This document shows, piece after piece, positions 8,687-17,279 of a stretch of DNA of 64,000 bases. The position numbers and the translations under genes are program-made. Source of the DNA: Sinorhizobium sp. B11 (GTDB taxonomy: Bacteria > Pseudomonadota > Alphaproteobacteria > Rhizobiales > Rhizobiaceae); contig CP091034.1 of NCBI GenBank assembly GCA_039725955.1, forward strand, positions 2,976,001 through 3,040,000, in the 5' to 3' direction. Every line of letters begins with the position of its first letter. Positions within the stretch are counted from its first letter, which is position 1. The notes beneath the pieces are model-generated. The model was given only the letters and a program-made list of their open reading frames with translations, ran no database searches and was not told the DNA's origin.

Positions 8687-9199
8687 ATGGGGCAGGATCA
8701 TATCCGCTACGACATTCTGGCACAGGACGCGTTGCGCGGTGTCATCCGCAAGGTCTTGACCGAAGTCGCAACGACGGGCCGTCTGCCCGGCGACCATCAC
8801 TTCTTCATTACGTTTCTGACCGGTGCTCCCGGCGTGCGCATCTCGCAGCACCTGAAGTCCAAATATCCTGAGCAGATGACCATCGTCATCCAGCACCAGT
8901 TCTGGGAACTGAAAATTACGGAATCCCACTTCGAGATCGGTCTGTCCTTCTCGGACGTGCCGGAAAAGCTCGTCATTCCCTTCAATGCCATCAGAGGCTT
9001 CTACGACCCCTCGGTCAATTTCGAGCTGGAGTTCGATGTGCCGCTGAGCGATGGCGAGGAACTGCCGGCAGCCGAGATCACCGCCTATCCTGTCGATGCA
9101 GCCAAATCCGAGGATGCGGCGGCAAAACCTGCCGTGGAAGGCGAGGAAAAGAAACCGGGCTCGGTCGTTTCACTCGATTCTTTCCGCAAGAAGCAGTAA
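8687..9199 (+). CDS. sspB: ClpXP adaptor SspB (alphaproteobacterial type)
   Basis: Delivers ssrA-tagged proteins to ClpXP. The start ATG at 8687 (MGQDHIRYD) gives 170 residues; 31 upstream open codons are rejected because they are unlike the family. The core domain (about 1-125, with GVRISQHLK and FWELKITE) is followed by an acidic Ala/Glu-rich linker and a conserved basic tail VVSLDSFRKK, the expected ClpX-binding element. It lies about 120 bases downstream of the tmRNA gene, so tag and tag-reader are neighbours. A terminator follows. Confidence 0.92.
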   Translation: MGQDHIRYDILAQDALRGVIRKVLTEVATTGRLPGDHHFFITFLTGAPGVRISQHLKSKYPEQMTIVIQHQFWELKITESHFEIGLSFSDVPEKLVIPFNAIRGFYDPSVNFELEFDVPLSDGEELPAAEITAYPVDAAKSEDAAAKPAVEGEEKKPGSVVSLDSFRKKQ

Positions 9200-9203
9200 T
9201 GCC

Positions 9204-9228
9204 AAGGGAGGCGAAAGCCTCCCTTTTT
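9204..9228 (+). terminator. Intrinsic terminator after sspB
   Basis: Stem AAGGGAGGC / GCCTCCCTT with a GAAA tetraloop and a T run. It starts five bases after the sspB stop. Confidence 0.85.
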
Positions 9229-9250
9229 CTTTCATGACGGAGACAACCGC

Positions 9251-9439
9251 ATGAGCGCCGAAATCGTCAACCTGCGCCAGTTCCGCAAGCAGCAGGCTCG
9301 CTCCGAAAAGGAGAAGCAGGCAGAGCAGAACCGTATCTCGCACGGCCGTACCAAAGCTGAAAAGCAATTGACCCGTGCCCTCAACGAGAAAGCCGAAAAG
9401 GTGCTCGATCAGGGCCGGATCGAAGACGACAAGACCTGA
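9251..9439 (+). CDS. DUF4169 family protein
   Basis: 62 residues, highly charged, with an N-terminal IVNLRQFRKQ motif and predicted helices throughout. This matches the small DUF4169 proteins found next to sspB and a ribbon-helix-helix gene in rhizobia. Function unknown. It lies just downstream of the sspB terminator, so it either has its own promoter or relies on read-through. Confidence 0.75.
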   Translation: MSAEIVNLRQFRKQQARSEKEKQAEQNRISHGRTKAEKQLTRALNEKAEKVLDQGRIEDDKT

Positions 9440-9523
9440 TCGCCGACGTCTGAAAGGCTTGGGCGATCAAGCAGATGCGATTCCTTACTGAATCACTTTC
9501 TCAATCAAGACGAAGCAGGGCCG

Positions 9524-9745
9524 ATGATCCGCAAACATTCGGCGACGTTGCACGGGCACCGCACCAGTTTTTCGCTGGAAGATGAATTCTGGACCGAGTT
9601 GAAGGCGATTGCCGCGAGCCGCTCCATGCCGCTCGCGGCACTGATATCAGAGATCGACGATAACCGCATGCCCGACAGCAACCTCTCCTCAGCATTGCGG
9701 CTGCACGTCCTGTGCTGGCTGAAAAAAGCCGCGGCGAACGCCTGA
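9524..9745 (+). CDS. Ribbon-helix-helix domain protein
   Basis: 73 residues with the pattern HGHRTSFSLEDEFWTELKAIAASRSMPLAALISEID, i.e. a short beta strand followed by two helices, as in the RHH_4 group of DNA-binding proteins. No toxin-like partner gene lies beside it, so an antitoxin role is not supported. It is probably a small conserved regulator; its target is unknown. Confidence 0.75.
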   Translation: MIRKHSATLHGHRTSFSLEDEFWTELKAIAASRSMPLAALISEIDDNRMPDSNLSSALRLHVLCWLKKAAANA

Positions 9746-9771
9746 TTGGGCGTGTTTGACCGCCGCCCTTT

Positions 9772-12700
9772 TTACTGCGCCTGAACGCCTGGCAGCTGAT
9801 CGAAATTGAGCTGGCCGGGCGGTGACGGCCGTTCAGTCCGGCGCGCAGCCTCGGCCTCCGACGCGGCCCTCGCCTCCGCCTCAGCCTTGGCACGCGCCTC
9901 TGCTTCAGCCGCTGCCTTCGCTTCGGCTTCGGCCTTGCGCTGAGCCGCATCCTGCGCCAGACCCCGCAGCCGCTGTTCTTCTGCCTGCCGCTGCCGCTCG
10001 ATCTCGGCAGCCGCGACCCGCTGGGCGTCATTGAAGCGATAGAGCGCCACCTCGCGCCGCAGCCGCTGCTTCTCCAGCACGTTGGCCTGCAGGCGCTCGA
10101 CGCGACGCCGCTCGCGCTCGAAGGCACGCAGCGAAAGATAGCTGGTGATGTCGGTCACATCCATCGTCTTGCCGGGCGAGGCCAGCAGGCCCGAGAAGTT
10201 CAGGCGGATACCCGGCTCCGCGCCTGAAAGCGCCTCGGCGCCAGGGTTGAAACCGATGCCGAGCGTTGCGCTGATACGCTGCTGCGGCAGCTCGATCTGC
10301 GCATCGGCGCTCAGATGCGCCAGATCGTTGGAGACACTGACGTTCTGGATACGCAGCGTACCGTCGGTCACGTTGAAGGGAATACCGAGTGGCGGCAGTT
10401 TTGCCTCGCCGTTGTTCAGCAGCGTCTCGACGATCGGATGCACCTTGCCCGCATTGATCTGGTCCTGCATCGGATCGGTCGCGGCCAGAAGCGGCGCCAG
10501 GATCGCAAGGTTCAGCCCGCGAACGCTCGTTTCGCCAAGCCGGATTTCACCCGAGCCGTTCAGCGAGCTCGCAATCTCCGAAACCGTCTTGCCGGAGGCT
10601 TCGAGCGCCAGCGACATGCCGAATTTTCCGTTGGCGACAGGTGCGCCGTCGCGCGGCCAGATGACGCCACCGAGATCGGAATCGGCAAGTGCCAGTCGCG
10701 ACTGCAGGAAGCCCGTGCCATTGGCATTGGTGAAAAGCAGGTTGCCGGAGAGTGTGCCGCCGTCCCAGTTGCCCGCAATGTCGTTGAGCTGCAGCTCATC
10801 ACCCTTGTAGGCAACATTCGAGCTGAAATCGTTCACCGCCGTGTTGAAAACACTCGGCCAAAACTGCTTGGCTGTGAGCTTCAGATTGACGTCGAGATCG
10901 CGGAAGAGCGGCATGCCAAGGGCTGCCGTCGTCAGCTGGCCATTGGCGGGATCATTGATCTGCCCGAACACGGCCTCCCCGAGCCAGCCGAGATCGGCCG
11001 TGGCAAGCGCAAGCGCGCCGCTCGCCGTCGTCTTTGCCGCCTTGCGGTCGAAGGTCAGCGCACCGGCAAATTCGTTGTCGGCCGCATGCCCGTTGAGATC
11101 GGCGAGCACCACCTTGTCGGCATCGATGGTCGCATTGGTCTGCAGCTTGAAGGGCAGCCCGGTGCCAAGCTCGGGCAGCGCAATGCCGTTCATGACCAGA
11201 TACGGGTCGAGATCGGCACTTTCGAGCGACACGGCGACCTTGCCGTTCATGAAAGTATCGGGCCGCACGTCGACCTTGCCGTTTGCCGTAAACGAGGTCC
11301 GGTCGGTCGCAAAGGTCAGCGCGGCGTCGGCGGGATCATTGTCGGTCGCCGTGACCTTCAGCGTCATGCGGCCATTGGCGCCGGCATCGACCGGCAGCGG
11401 ATCGAGGCCCGCCTGCCCGAACAGGATCGACGGCACGGCATTGTCGAGCGTTGCCTCGAGCGTCGTCGTGCCGTTGCCGGTCAGCGCCAGCAGGTCGGAC
11501 ATGCGGTAATCGAGATTGACGCGGCTGCCGTTCGAAACGCCCGCGAGCGTCACCGCCAGCGCATCGCCATCATCGCCGCCGAGCGTCAGCGCACCGCGCA
11601 GCGCCGTATTGCCATACCAGCCCGCATTGCGCACCAGCCGGTCCATGACCGGATGATGCGGCAGATGCTCGCGCAGCATGGCGAAGAAGGCGCCGGGATC
11701 GGCAGCCTTGAAGGTGATCTCGCCGGTGCCCTTATAATCGAGCAGCGATCCCTCCGCCTTGCCCGTCGCCGTCAGTTCGGCGCCAGCAAGGTTCTTGATC
11801 GCCAGCCGATCGACTGAAAGTGCCCCGTCTGCGAGCGTGAAAGTCGTTTCGACATTGTCGGCCTGCACGCCGAAGGCGGTGAACTTATCGGCCTTGAGCT
11901 GCGCGGCGATCCTGTGATCGAGCACGTTGTCACCGGCATCCTGGCCCGTAAAGAGGCCGGTCAGCGCCCTCAACGCATCGAGATCGAGTGAATCACCGTT
12001 GAGCGCAACGGAAAGCGACGGTGTCTGGCCGTTGGTCGCCTGCCGCTCCAGACGCCCCCTCAGCGTCGCGGCACCGATCGCGATCTCCAGATTCTCGAAA
12101 CGCTGCAGATCGTGCGTCAGGCTGACATTGGCGGAGAAACCCGCCTGCCTTAGTTGGCGGATCGCCGGATCGACCGAACCTGCCAGCCAGGAAGCAAGCC
12201 CGGTCGGCTGGTTGGAGGCAACCACCATCTGACCGTTGAAGGACGGTTCGCCCGTAAGCGTCAGCTTGCCCTTGCCTTCCACCTGCGTGCGGCCGGGCAG
12301 CGTGCCGACGGCACTGTCGATCATCCAGCCGTTGCCGGCAGGCTCCAGTTCCAGAGCCACGTCGCGGATCGTCGTATCGCCCGCAACGATCGCCGGCAGG
12401 CGCACGGTCGCCTTGCCCGGCACCTGCGGGATCGGTACCTGGCCGACAATTTCAAGCAGCGAATTCAATCGCTGACGTGCCGAAACCGCTGGGTCGCGGT
12501 TGGTCTTGCCGGCGGCACCCTGATTGCCGATACGGTTGACGTCGATCTGCTGGCCATCGGCGGTCAGCAGGAATTCCGGCGCCTTTCCGGTATCGAGCGT
12601 CGCCTCGCCGGTGATCACATAAGGGTCACTCGTGGAGCCGACCTCCATGCGGTATTCGGGAATGCGGATGCGGTCGTTGGTAAGCTCGAAACGACCCTTG

Positions 12701-13479
12701 AGGCGCGGCGGCGCCTCCCCTTTTTCAGTCTTGCCCTCGCTGCTCTCGATCGCGGCCGAGAGCGTGCCCTGGTAATTCGGCCGGCTGTCGACGAGCTTGA
12801 GTTCACCGTCGAGATCGATGCTGACGGGATGTTTGTCGGGCGCAAGTCGGGTGCGCACGCGCAGCACACCGTTTTCGTCCGGCTGATTGCTGGCAATCGA
12901 GAAGCTGCCATGCTCGCCGTCAAGCGCGCCGTCGCCCTCGATGCGCCATGGACCGGCGAGCGACTTTGCCGACATCTCGGCATTCAGCCCCGTTACGTGG
13001 CGCGAACGACCGGATTGATCATCGATGAACTCGATCTCGCCGCCGCTGACATGCACATTTTCCAGAACCACCGTCTTGGCTGGAATTTCCGGCTGGCTGC
13101 CGCGCATCCAGTCCAGCGAACCGTCCTTCAGGAGCCGCAGCTGCACCTTGGGATTGACCACGCGCATGTCGAAGATCAGCGCTTCGCCCGAAAGGAAGGG
13201 CGCAAGCTCGGCATCCATGGAGAACTGCTCGACCTGCACCACAGGCGTGCCGTCTTCCTCCTGGCCGACGCGCACGTCATGCAGCGTCACGGAGGGAAAC
13301 GGCAGCAGCCGGGCATCGACCGTGCCATGCACCGTCACCTTCTTGCCGATGATGCGGCTTGCCTGATCCTCGAAATTCTTCCGGAAATCCGTCCAGTCGA
13401 TGAATAGCGGTGCCAGCAGCGCCACGAAGAGCACTACGACGATCACTCCTCCTAGAAAGACGAGGAACCGGCCTATCAA
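9772..13479 (-). CDS. AsmA family protein with Ala/Glu/Arg-rich C-terminal coiled coil
   Basis: 1235 residues. An N-terminal membrane anchor (residues 1-25) is followed by an AsmA N-terminal domain (FIDWTDFRKNFEDQASRIIGKKVTVHG) and a long beta-rich repeat region. Near the C-terminus is the conserved AsmA C-domain (GSGEIRLGETSVRGLNLAILAP-like segment). The last 170 or so residues form a predicted coiled coil made of AEAEAKAAAEAEARAKAEAEAR-like runs, ending in a short Pro/Gln tail. AsmA/TamB-type proteins are linked to outer-membrane biogenesis and lipid transport. Single-gene unit. Confidence 0.85.
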   Translation of the reverse strand: MIGRFLVFLGGVIVVVLFVALLAPLFIDWTDFRKNFEDQASRIIGKKVTVHGTVDARLLPFPSVTLHDVRVGQEEDGTPVVQVEQFSMDAELAPFLSGEALIFDMRVVNPKVQLRLLKDGSLDWMRGSQPEIPAKTVVLENVHVSGGEIEFIDDQSGRSRHVTGLNAEMSAKSLAGPWRIEGDGALDGEHGSFSIASNQPDENGVLRVRTRLAPDKHPVSIDLDGELKLVDSRPNYQGTLSAAIESSEGKTEKGEAPPRLKGRFELTNDRIRIPEYRMEVGSTSDPYVITGEATLDTGKAPEFLLTADGQQIDVNRIGNQGAAGKTNRDPAVSARQRLNSLLEIVGQVPIPQVPGKATVRLPAIVAGDTTIRDVALELEPAGNGWMIDSAVGTLPGRTQVEGKGKLTLTGEPSFNGQMVVASNQPTGLASWLAGSVDPAIRQLRQAGFSANVSLTHDLQRFENLEIAIGAATLRGRLERQATNGQTPSLSVALNGDSLDLDALRALTGLFTGQDAGDNVLDHRIAAQLKADKFTAFGVQADNVETTFTLADGALSVDRLAIKNLAGAELTATGKAEGSLLDYKGTGEITFKAADPGAFFAMLREHLPHHPVMDRLVRNAGWYGNTALRGALTLGGDDGDALAVTLAGVSNGSRVNLDYRMSDLLALTGNGTTTLEATLDNAVPSILFGQAGLDPLPVDAGANGRMTLKVTATDNDPADAALTFATDRTSFTANGKVDVRPDTFMNGKVAVSLESADLDPYLVMNGIALPELGTGLPFKLQTNATIDADKVVLADLNGHAADNEFAGALTFDRKAAKTTASGALALATADLGWLGEAVFGQINDPANGQLTTAALGMPLFRDLDVNLKLTAKQFWPSVFNTAVNDFSSNVAYKGDELQLNDIAGNWDGGTLSGNLLFTNANGTGFLQSRLALADSDLGGVIWPRDGAPVANGKFGMSLALEASGKTVSEIASSLNGSGEIRLGETSVRGLNLAILAPLLAATDPMQDQINAGKVHPIVETLLNNGEAKLPPLGIPFNVTDGTLRIQNVSVSNDLAHLSADAQIELPQQRISATLGIGFNPGAEALSGAEPGIRLNFSGLLASPGKTMDVTDITSYLSLRAFERERRRVERLQANVLEKQRLRREVALYRFNDAQRVAAAEIERQRQAEEQRLRGLAQDAAQRKAEAEAKAAAEAEARAKAEAEARAASEAEAARRTERPSPPGQLNFDQLPGVQAQ

Positions 13480-13568
13480 GTCAGGGATTCTCCATTCGGG
13501 ATTCTGTTGCCGACACTAGCGCTATTCATGCCGGGGGCAAGGGCCAAGATCATGAGATTGTTCCATTT

Positions 13569-14981
13569 TCAGCCCAGATGAAAAATCTTGCCGGGATTGA
13601 GGATATTGTCCGGGTCGAGCGAGCGCTTGATCTGGCGCATCAGATCCACCGTACCCCCGAGCTCCTGCTCCAGAAATGCCATTTTCCCCTGCCCGATCCC
13701 GTGTTCGCCGGTGCATGTTCCGTCCATTGCCAGTGCCCGCGCATTCAACCGGGCGACGAATTCCTCGGCCGTCGCGATGTCCGCGGCGCTCTTGTCGTCG
13801 AACAAAAGCTGCACATGGAAGTTCCCGTCGCCCGCATGGCCGACGATCGGCGCCAGCAAACCATTTGCCTCGATATCGGCCTGCGTTTCGGCAACGCAAT
13901 CCGCAAGCCGGGATATCGGAACACAAACATCGGTCGAAAGTACGGCAAGCCCGGGCGCCAGCGCCCGCACCGACCAATAGGCATCGTGACGCGCCTTCCA
14001 GAGCTTCGTGCGCTCCTCCGGGCTCGACGTCCACTTGAATTCACCGCCGCCGCATTCGGCCGCAATCTCGGCAAAGGCGGTCGATTGCAGCGCCACCGTC
14101 TCGTCCGTGCCATGGAATTCGAGGAAGAGCGCCGGGCTCTCCTCATAGGGAAGATTGGCATAGGCAATGCTGGCGCGCATCTGCAGCGCATCGACAAGCT
14201 CGATACGCGCCACCGGAATGCCCATCTGGATCGTCATGATCACGGCGTCGCACGCCGCTTTCACGCTCGGGAAGGCACAGACACCGCCGGCGATCTTCTG
14301 CGGAATGCCGTGCAGCCGCAGCGTCACCGAGGTCAGAATGCCGAGCGTACCTTCCGCCCCGACGAAGAGCCGCGTCAGATCGTAACCCGCCGACGACTTG
14401 CGAGCGCGGCGCGCCGTGCGAATTTCCTCGCCGGAGGCCGTCACTGCCGTCACTGCAAGCACATTGTCCTTCATCGTTCCATAGCGCACGGCATTGGTGC
14501 CGGAGGCTCGCGTCGAGGTCATTCCGCCGATCGAAGCATTGGCGCCGGGATCTATCGGGAAGAACAGGCCGGTATCGCGCAGATGGGTGTTCAGCGCCTC
14601 GCGCGTGACGCCCGGTTCGACCGTGCAGTCGAGATCCTCAGGATTGACTTCAAGCACTCGATTCATGCGGTTGAAATCAATGGAAATGCCGCCGTTCGGC
14701 GCGTTGACCTGCCCTTCGAGCGAAGAGCCGGTGCCGAACCCGATGACCGGCACCTTATGATCGGCGCAGGCCCGCACAGCGGTCTTCACATCGTCGGCCG
14801 TCTCGGCAAAGAGCACGCCGTCGGGCAGCTGGGCGGGAATGTAGGTGGTCGTGTGCGCATGCTGGGCGCGAAAAGCCTGGCCGGTCTGGAAGCGCTCTCC
14901 GAAGCGCTGTTTCAGGATACCGGTGACGGCCTCGATACCTGCCTCGTTTCGCATCCCAGCCTTCGCGTCGCGCAGTGCCAT
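13569..14981 (-). CDS. FAD-linked D-lactate/2-hydroxyacid dehydrogenase (GlcD/Dld type)
   Basis: Oxidises a 2-hydroxyacid using FAD with electron transfer to the respiratory chain. It has a PCMH-type FAD-binding domain (PVIGFGTGSSLEGQV and PGANASIGGMTSTRASG) and the C-terminal FAD-linked oxidase domain ending GTCTGEHGIGQGK and NPGKIFHLG. The start ATG at 14981 has a GGGAG box nine bases upstream; ATG 15005 is possible but lacks one. About 470 residues. Closest known type: D-lactate dehydrogenase (cytochrome); the exact substrate is not determined. A perfect palindrome lies upstream. Confidence 0.88.
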   Translation of the reverse strand: MALRDAKAGMRNEAGIEAVTGILKQRFGERFQTGQAFRAQHAHTTTYIPAQLPDGVLFAETADDVKTAVRACADHKVPVIGFGTGSSLEGQVNAPNGGISIDFNRMNRVLEVNPEDLDCTVEPGVTREALNTHLRDTGLFFPIDPGANASIGGMTSTRASGTNAVRYGTMKDNVLAVTAVTASGEEIRTARRARKSSAGYDLTRLFVGAEGTLGILTSVTLRLHGIPQKIAGGVCAFPSVKAACDAVIMTIQMGIPVARIELVDALQMRASIAYANLPYEESPALFLEFHGTDETVALQSTAFAEIAAECGGGEFKWTSSPEERTKLWKARHDAYWSVRALAPGLAVLSTDVCVPISRLADCVAETQADIEANGLLAPIVGHAGDGNFHVQLLFDDKSAADIATAEEFVARLNARALAMDGTCTGEHGIGQGKMAFLEQELGGTVDLMRQIKRSLDPDNILNPGKIFHLG

Positions 14982-15008
14982 GCCCTTGATCTCCCTGCAT
15001 TCCACAGC

Positions 15009-15031
15009 CTGCTACAGCATCTGTAGCAGGC
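15009..15031. promoter_or_regulatory. Perfect 10-bp inverted repeat upstream of the FAD oxidoreductase
   Basis: CCTGCTACAG, a three-base spacer, then CTGTAGCAGG. It lies 28-50 bases upstream of the ATG at 14981 with no T run, so an operator is more likely than a terminator. The cognate regulator is unknown. Confidence 0.5.
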
Positions 15032-15082
15032 CGGGTATGAGGCAAGTCAAAGCGGCTGTCCAGCCAAGATTCAGGGAAGATT

Positions 15083-16135
15083 TCATCCCATCCTTGTTGT
15101 GGGGATCGCGGGCGGGTTCAGCCGCGCAAAGCCCTCCTGCCGGTAATAGGGAAAATAGGGATAGGGCGGTGTCACGGCACTGACCGCATCCAGCCGCCCG
15201 ATCTGTTCCGGCGTCAGGCTCCAGCCTACGGCACCGAGGTTTTGGCGAAGCTGTTCCTCGTTGCGTGCGCCGATGATGACGCTTGAAACCGTCGGCCGGC
15301 CGATCAGCCAGTTGATGGCGATCTGCGGCACCGTCCTGCCGGTCTCGGCGGCAATCTCGTCCAGCACGTCGACGATATCGAAGAGCCTTTCGTCATCGAC
15401 AGGCGGGCCGTATTCCGCCGTCTGATGCAGGCGGCTTCCCTCGGGCAAAGGCGCACCGCGGCGGATCTTGCCGGTCAGCCGTCCCCAGGCGAGCGGACTC
15501 CAGACGAGTGCACCGACCTGCTGATCGGCCGCAAGCGGCATCAGTTCCCACTCGTAATCCCGCCCGGCAAGCGAATAATAGATCTGGTGGGCAACGTAGC
15601 GCGGATATCCATATTTCTCCGACAGCCCAAGCGATTTCATCAGTTGCCAGCCGGAGAAATTGGAAACACCGATGTAGCGAACCTTGCCGGCAGCCACGAG
15701 CCCATCGAGCGTCGCAAGCACCTCTTCGACAGGCGTCGAGGCATCGAAGGCATGAAGCTGCAACAGGTCGATATAGTCAGTGCCGAGCCGGCGGAGCGCA
15801 TCCTCGGTCGCGCGGATCAACCGCGCCCGCGAGGTGCCCCAGTCATTTGGCCCCTCGCCCATAGGCAGCGCCATCTTGGTCGAGATCAGCACCGTCTCGC
15901 GCCTTCCGGAGATTGCCTGCCCCAGCACCTCTTCGGACGCACCGGCCGAATAGACGTCCGCCGTATCGAACAGCGTCACACCTGCCTCCAGGCAGATATC
16001 CACCATCCGTCGCGCCTCTTGCGCATCCGTCGTGCCCCAGGCACCGAAGAGCGGACCGCTGCCGCCAAAGGTACCGGCCCCGAAGCTCAGCACCGGCACT
16101 TTCAAGCCCGATGCGCCCAGATTTCTGTATTCCAT
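15083..16135 (-). CDS. Aldo/keto reductase
   Basis: 350 residues with the (beta/alpha)8 AKR catalytic set: D in FDTADVYSAG, the tyrosine of VYSAG, K in LISTKMAL, and H in LLQLHAFD. The C-terminal NADPH-binding signature IIGARNEEQLRQNLGAV is also present. Start ATG 16135 with AGGAG eight bases upstream. Divergent from a LysR regulator across about 90 bases, so that regulator probably controls it. Substrate unknown. Confidence 0.93.
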   Translation of the reverse strand: MEYRNLGASGLKVPVLSFGAGTFGGSGPLFGAWGTTDAQEARRMVDICLEAGVTLFDTADVYSAGASEEVLGQAISGRRETVLISTKMALPMGEGPNDWGTSRARLIRATEDALRRLGTDYIDLLQLHAFDASTPVEEVLATLDGLVAAGKVRYIGVSNFSGWQLMKSLGLSEKYGYPRYVAHQIYYSLAGRDYEWELMPLAADQQVGALVWSPLAWGRLTGKIRRGAPLPEGSRLHQTAEYGPPVDDERLFDIVDVLDEIAAETGRTVPQIAINWLIGRPTVSSVIIGARNEEQLRQNLGAVGWSLTPEQIGRLDAVSAVTPPYPYFPYYRQEGFARLNPPAIPTTRMG

Positions 16136-16226
16136 GGCTCAATCTCCTGTTTCCCAAAGAGATAGACCCGGCTGGAACGATGATATAGATTGCCTCAGAG
16201 CATATCATCTGTGATTTGAATTCATC

Positions 16227-17129
16227 ATGAGCCGTCAGGACATCAATCGATCGGGCGAAATGGAAGTCTTCGTCAGCGTCGTCGAACGCGGCGGTTTTTC
16301 CGCTGCCGCGCAGGCGCGGCGCATGACGCCATCGGCCGTCAGCAAGCTGGTCGCCCGGCTGGAGACAAGGCTCGGCGCCCGCCTCGTCAACCGCTCGACG
16401 CGCAAGCTGCAGCTGACACCGGAGGGATGCGCCTTCTATGAGCGCAGCGTGGCGATCCTTGCCAACATATCGGAGGCGGAGCGTTTCGCTTCGGCAGGAG
16501 AACAGGCGGCCGGCCGCATCAGCATCAACACCAGCGGTTCCTTCGGCAATCATGTTCTGGCCCCGCTCGTCCCCGCCTTCATGGCCGGGCATCCGGGCGT
16601 GACACTCGATATCACCCACACCGACAAAGTCGTCGATCTGCTGGAAGAGCGTGCCGATGTGGCGATCCGCGCTGGACCGCTGAAGACATCGAGCCTGATC
16701 GCCCGCAAGCTCGGCGCCGCCAGGAAGATCATCGTCGCCTCCCCCGATTATCTCGCGCAATATGGCGAACCGCATTCAGCCGGCGAACTACAAAACCATC
16801 GCCGCATCGGCTTTTCCTATGCTCGGGCGCTGGAAGGCTGGCCGATCCTGGAGAACGGCGGGGAAATCACCATTCCCCTTACCCCGGGCCTGCAGGTCGG
16901 CGATGGCGAGGCCATGCGTCATCTGGCGCTCTCGGGCGCCGGCCTTGCCCGCATGACGGAATTCACCGTGCGCGCCGATATCGCCGCTGGACGGCTCGTT
17001 CCGCTGCTGGAAGACCTCAATCCCGGCGATGTCGAGGAATTCTACGCAGTTTATATCGGCCAGGGCGGGCCACTGCCGGCCCGTGTTCGCGCTCTGCTCG
17101 ATTTTCTCGCGAAACACACCCGCCTTTAG
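16227..17129 (+). CDS. LysR family transcriptional regulator
   Basis: 300 residues. The N-terminal winged HTH (MEVFVSVVERGGFSAAAQ through SAVSKLVARLE) is followed by a substrate-binding domain of the CrgA/DsdC-like type (HTDKVVDLLEERADVAIRAGPL). Divergently placed from the aldo/keto reductase gene; the gap holds an imperfect ATCA-N4-TGAT repeat at 16204-16215. The likely effector is unknown. Confidence 0.93.
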   Translation: MSRQDINRSGEMEVFVSVVERGGFSAAAQARRMTPSAVSKLVARLETRLGARLVNRSTRKLQLTPEGCAFYERSVAILANISEAERFASAGEQAAGRISINTSGSFGNHVLAPLVPAFMAGHPGVTLDITHTDKVVDLLEERADVAIRAGPLKTSSLIARKLGAARKIIVASPDYLAQYGEPHSAGELQNHRRIGFSYARALEGWPILENGGEITIPLTPGLQVGDGEAMRHLALSGAGLARMTEFTVRADIAAGRLVPLLEDLNPGDVEEFYAVYIGQGGPLPARVRALLDFLAKHTRL

Positions 17130-17279
17130 GAGCAAAAGGGCCAGATTCCGCAATTGACCCTTTGGCCGCCCCGTGCCTATACCGAGTCTGCGCTTGCCGG
17201 CCCTCAGCCGGCCTCTTCATGCTGCCGGGGCCTTCTCCCACCTCCGCCTTCGGGCTCGCTCCGGTCGAAAAGTTCGGGG

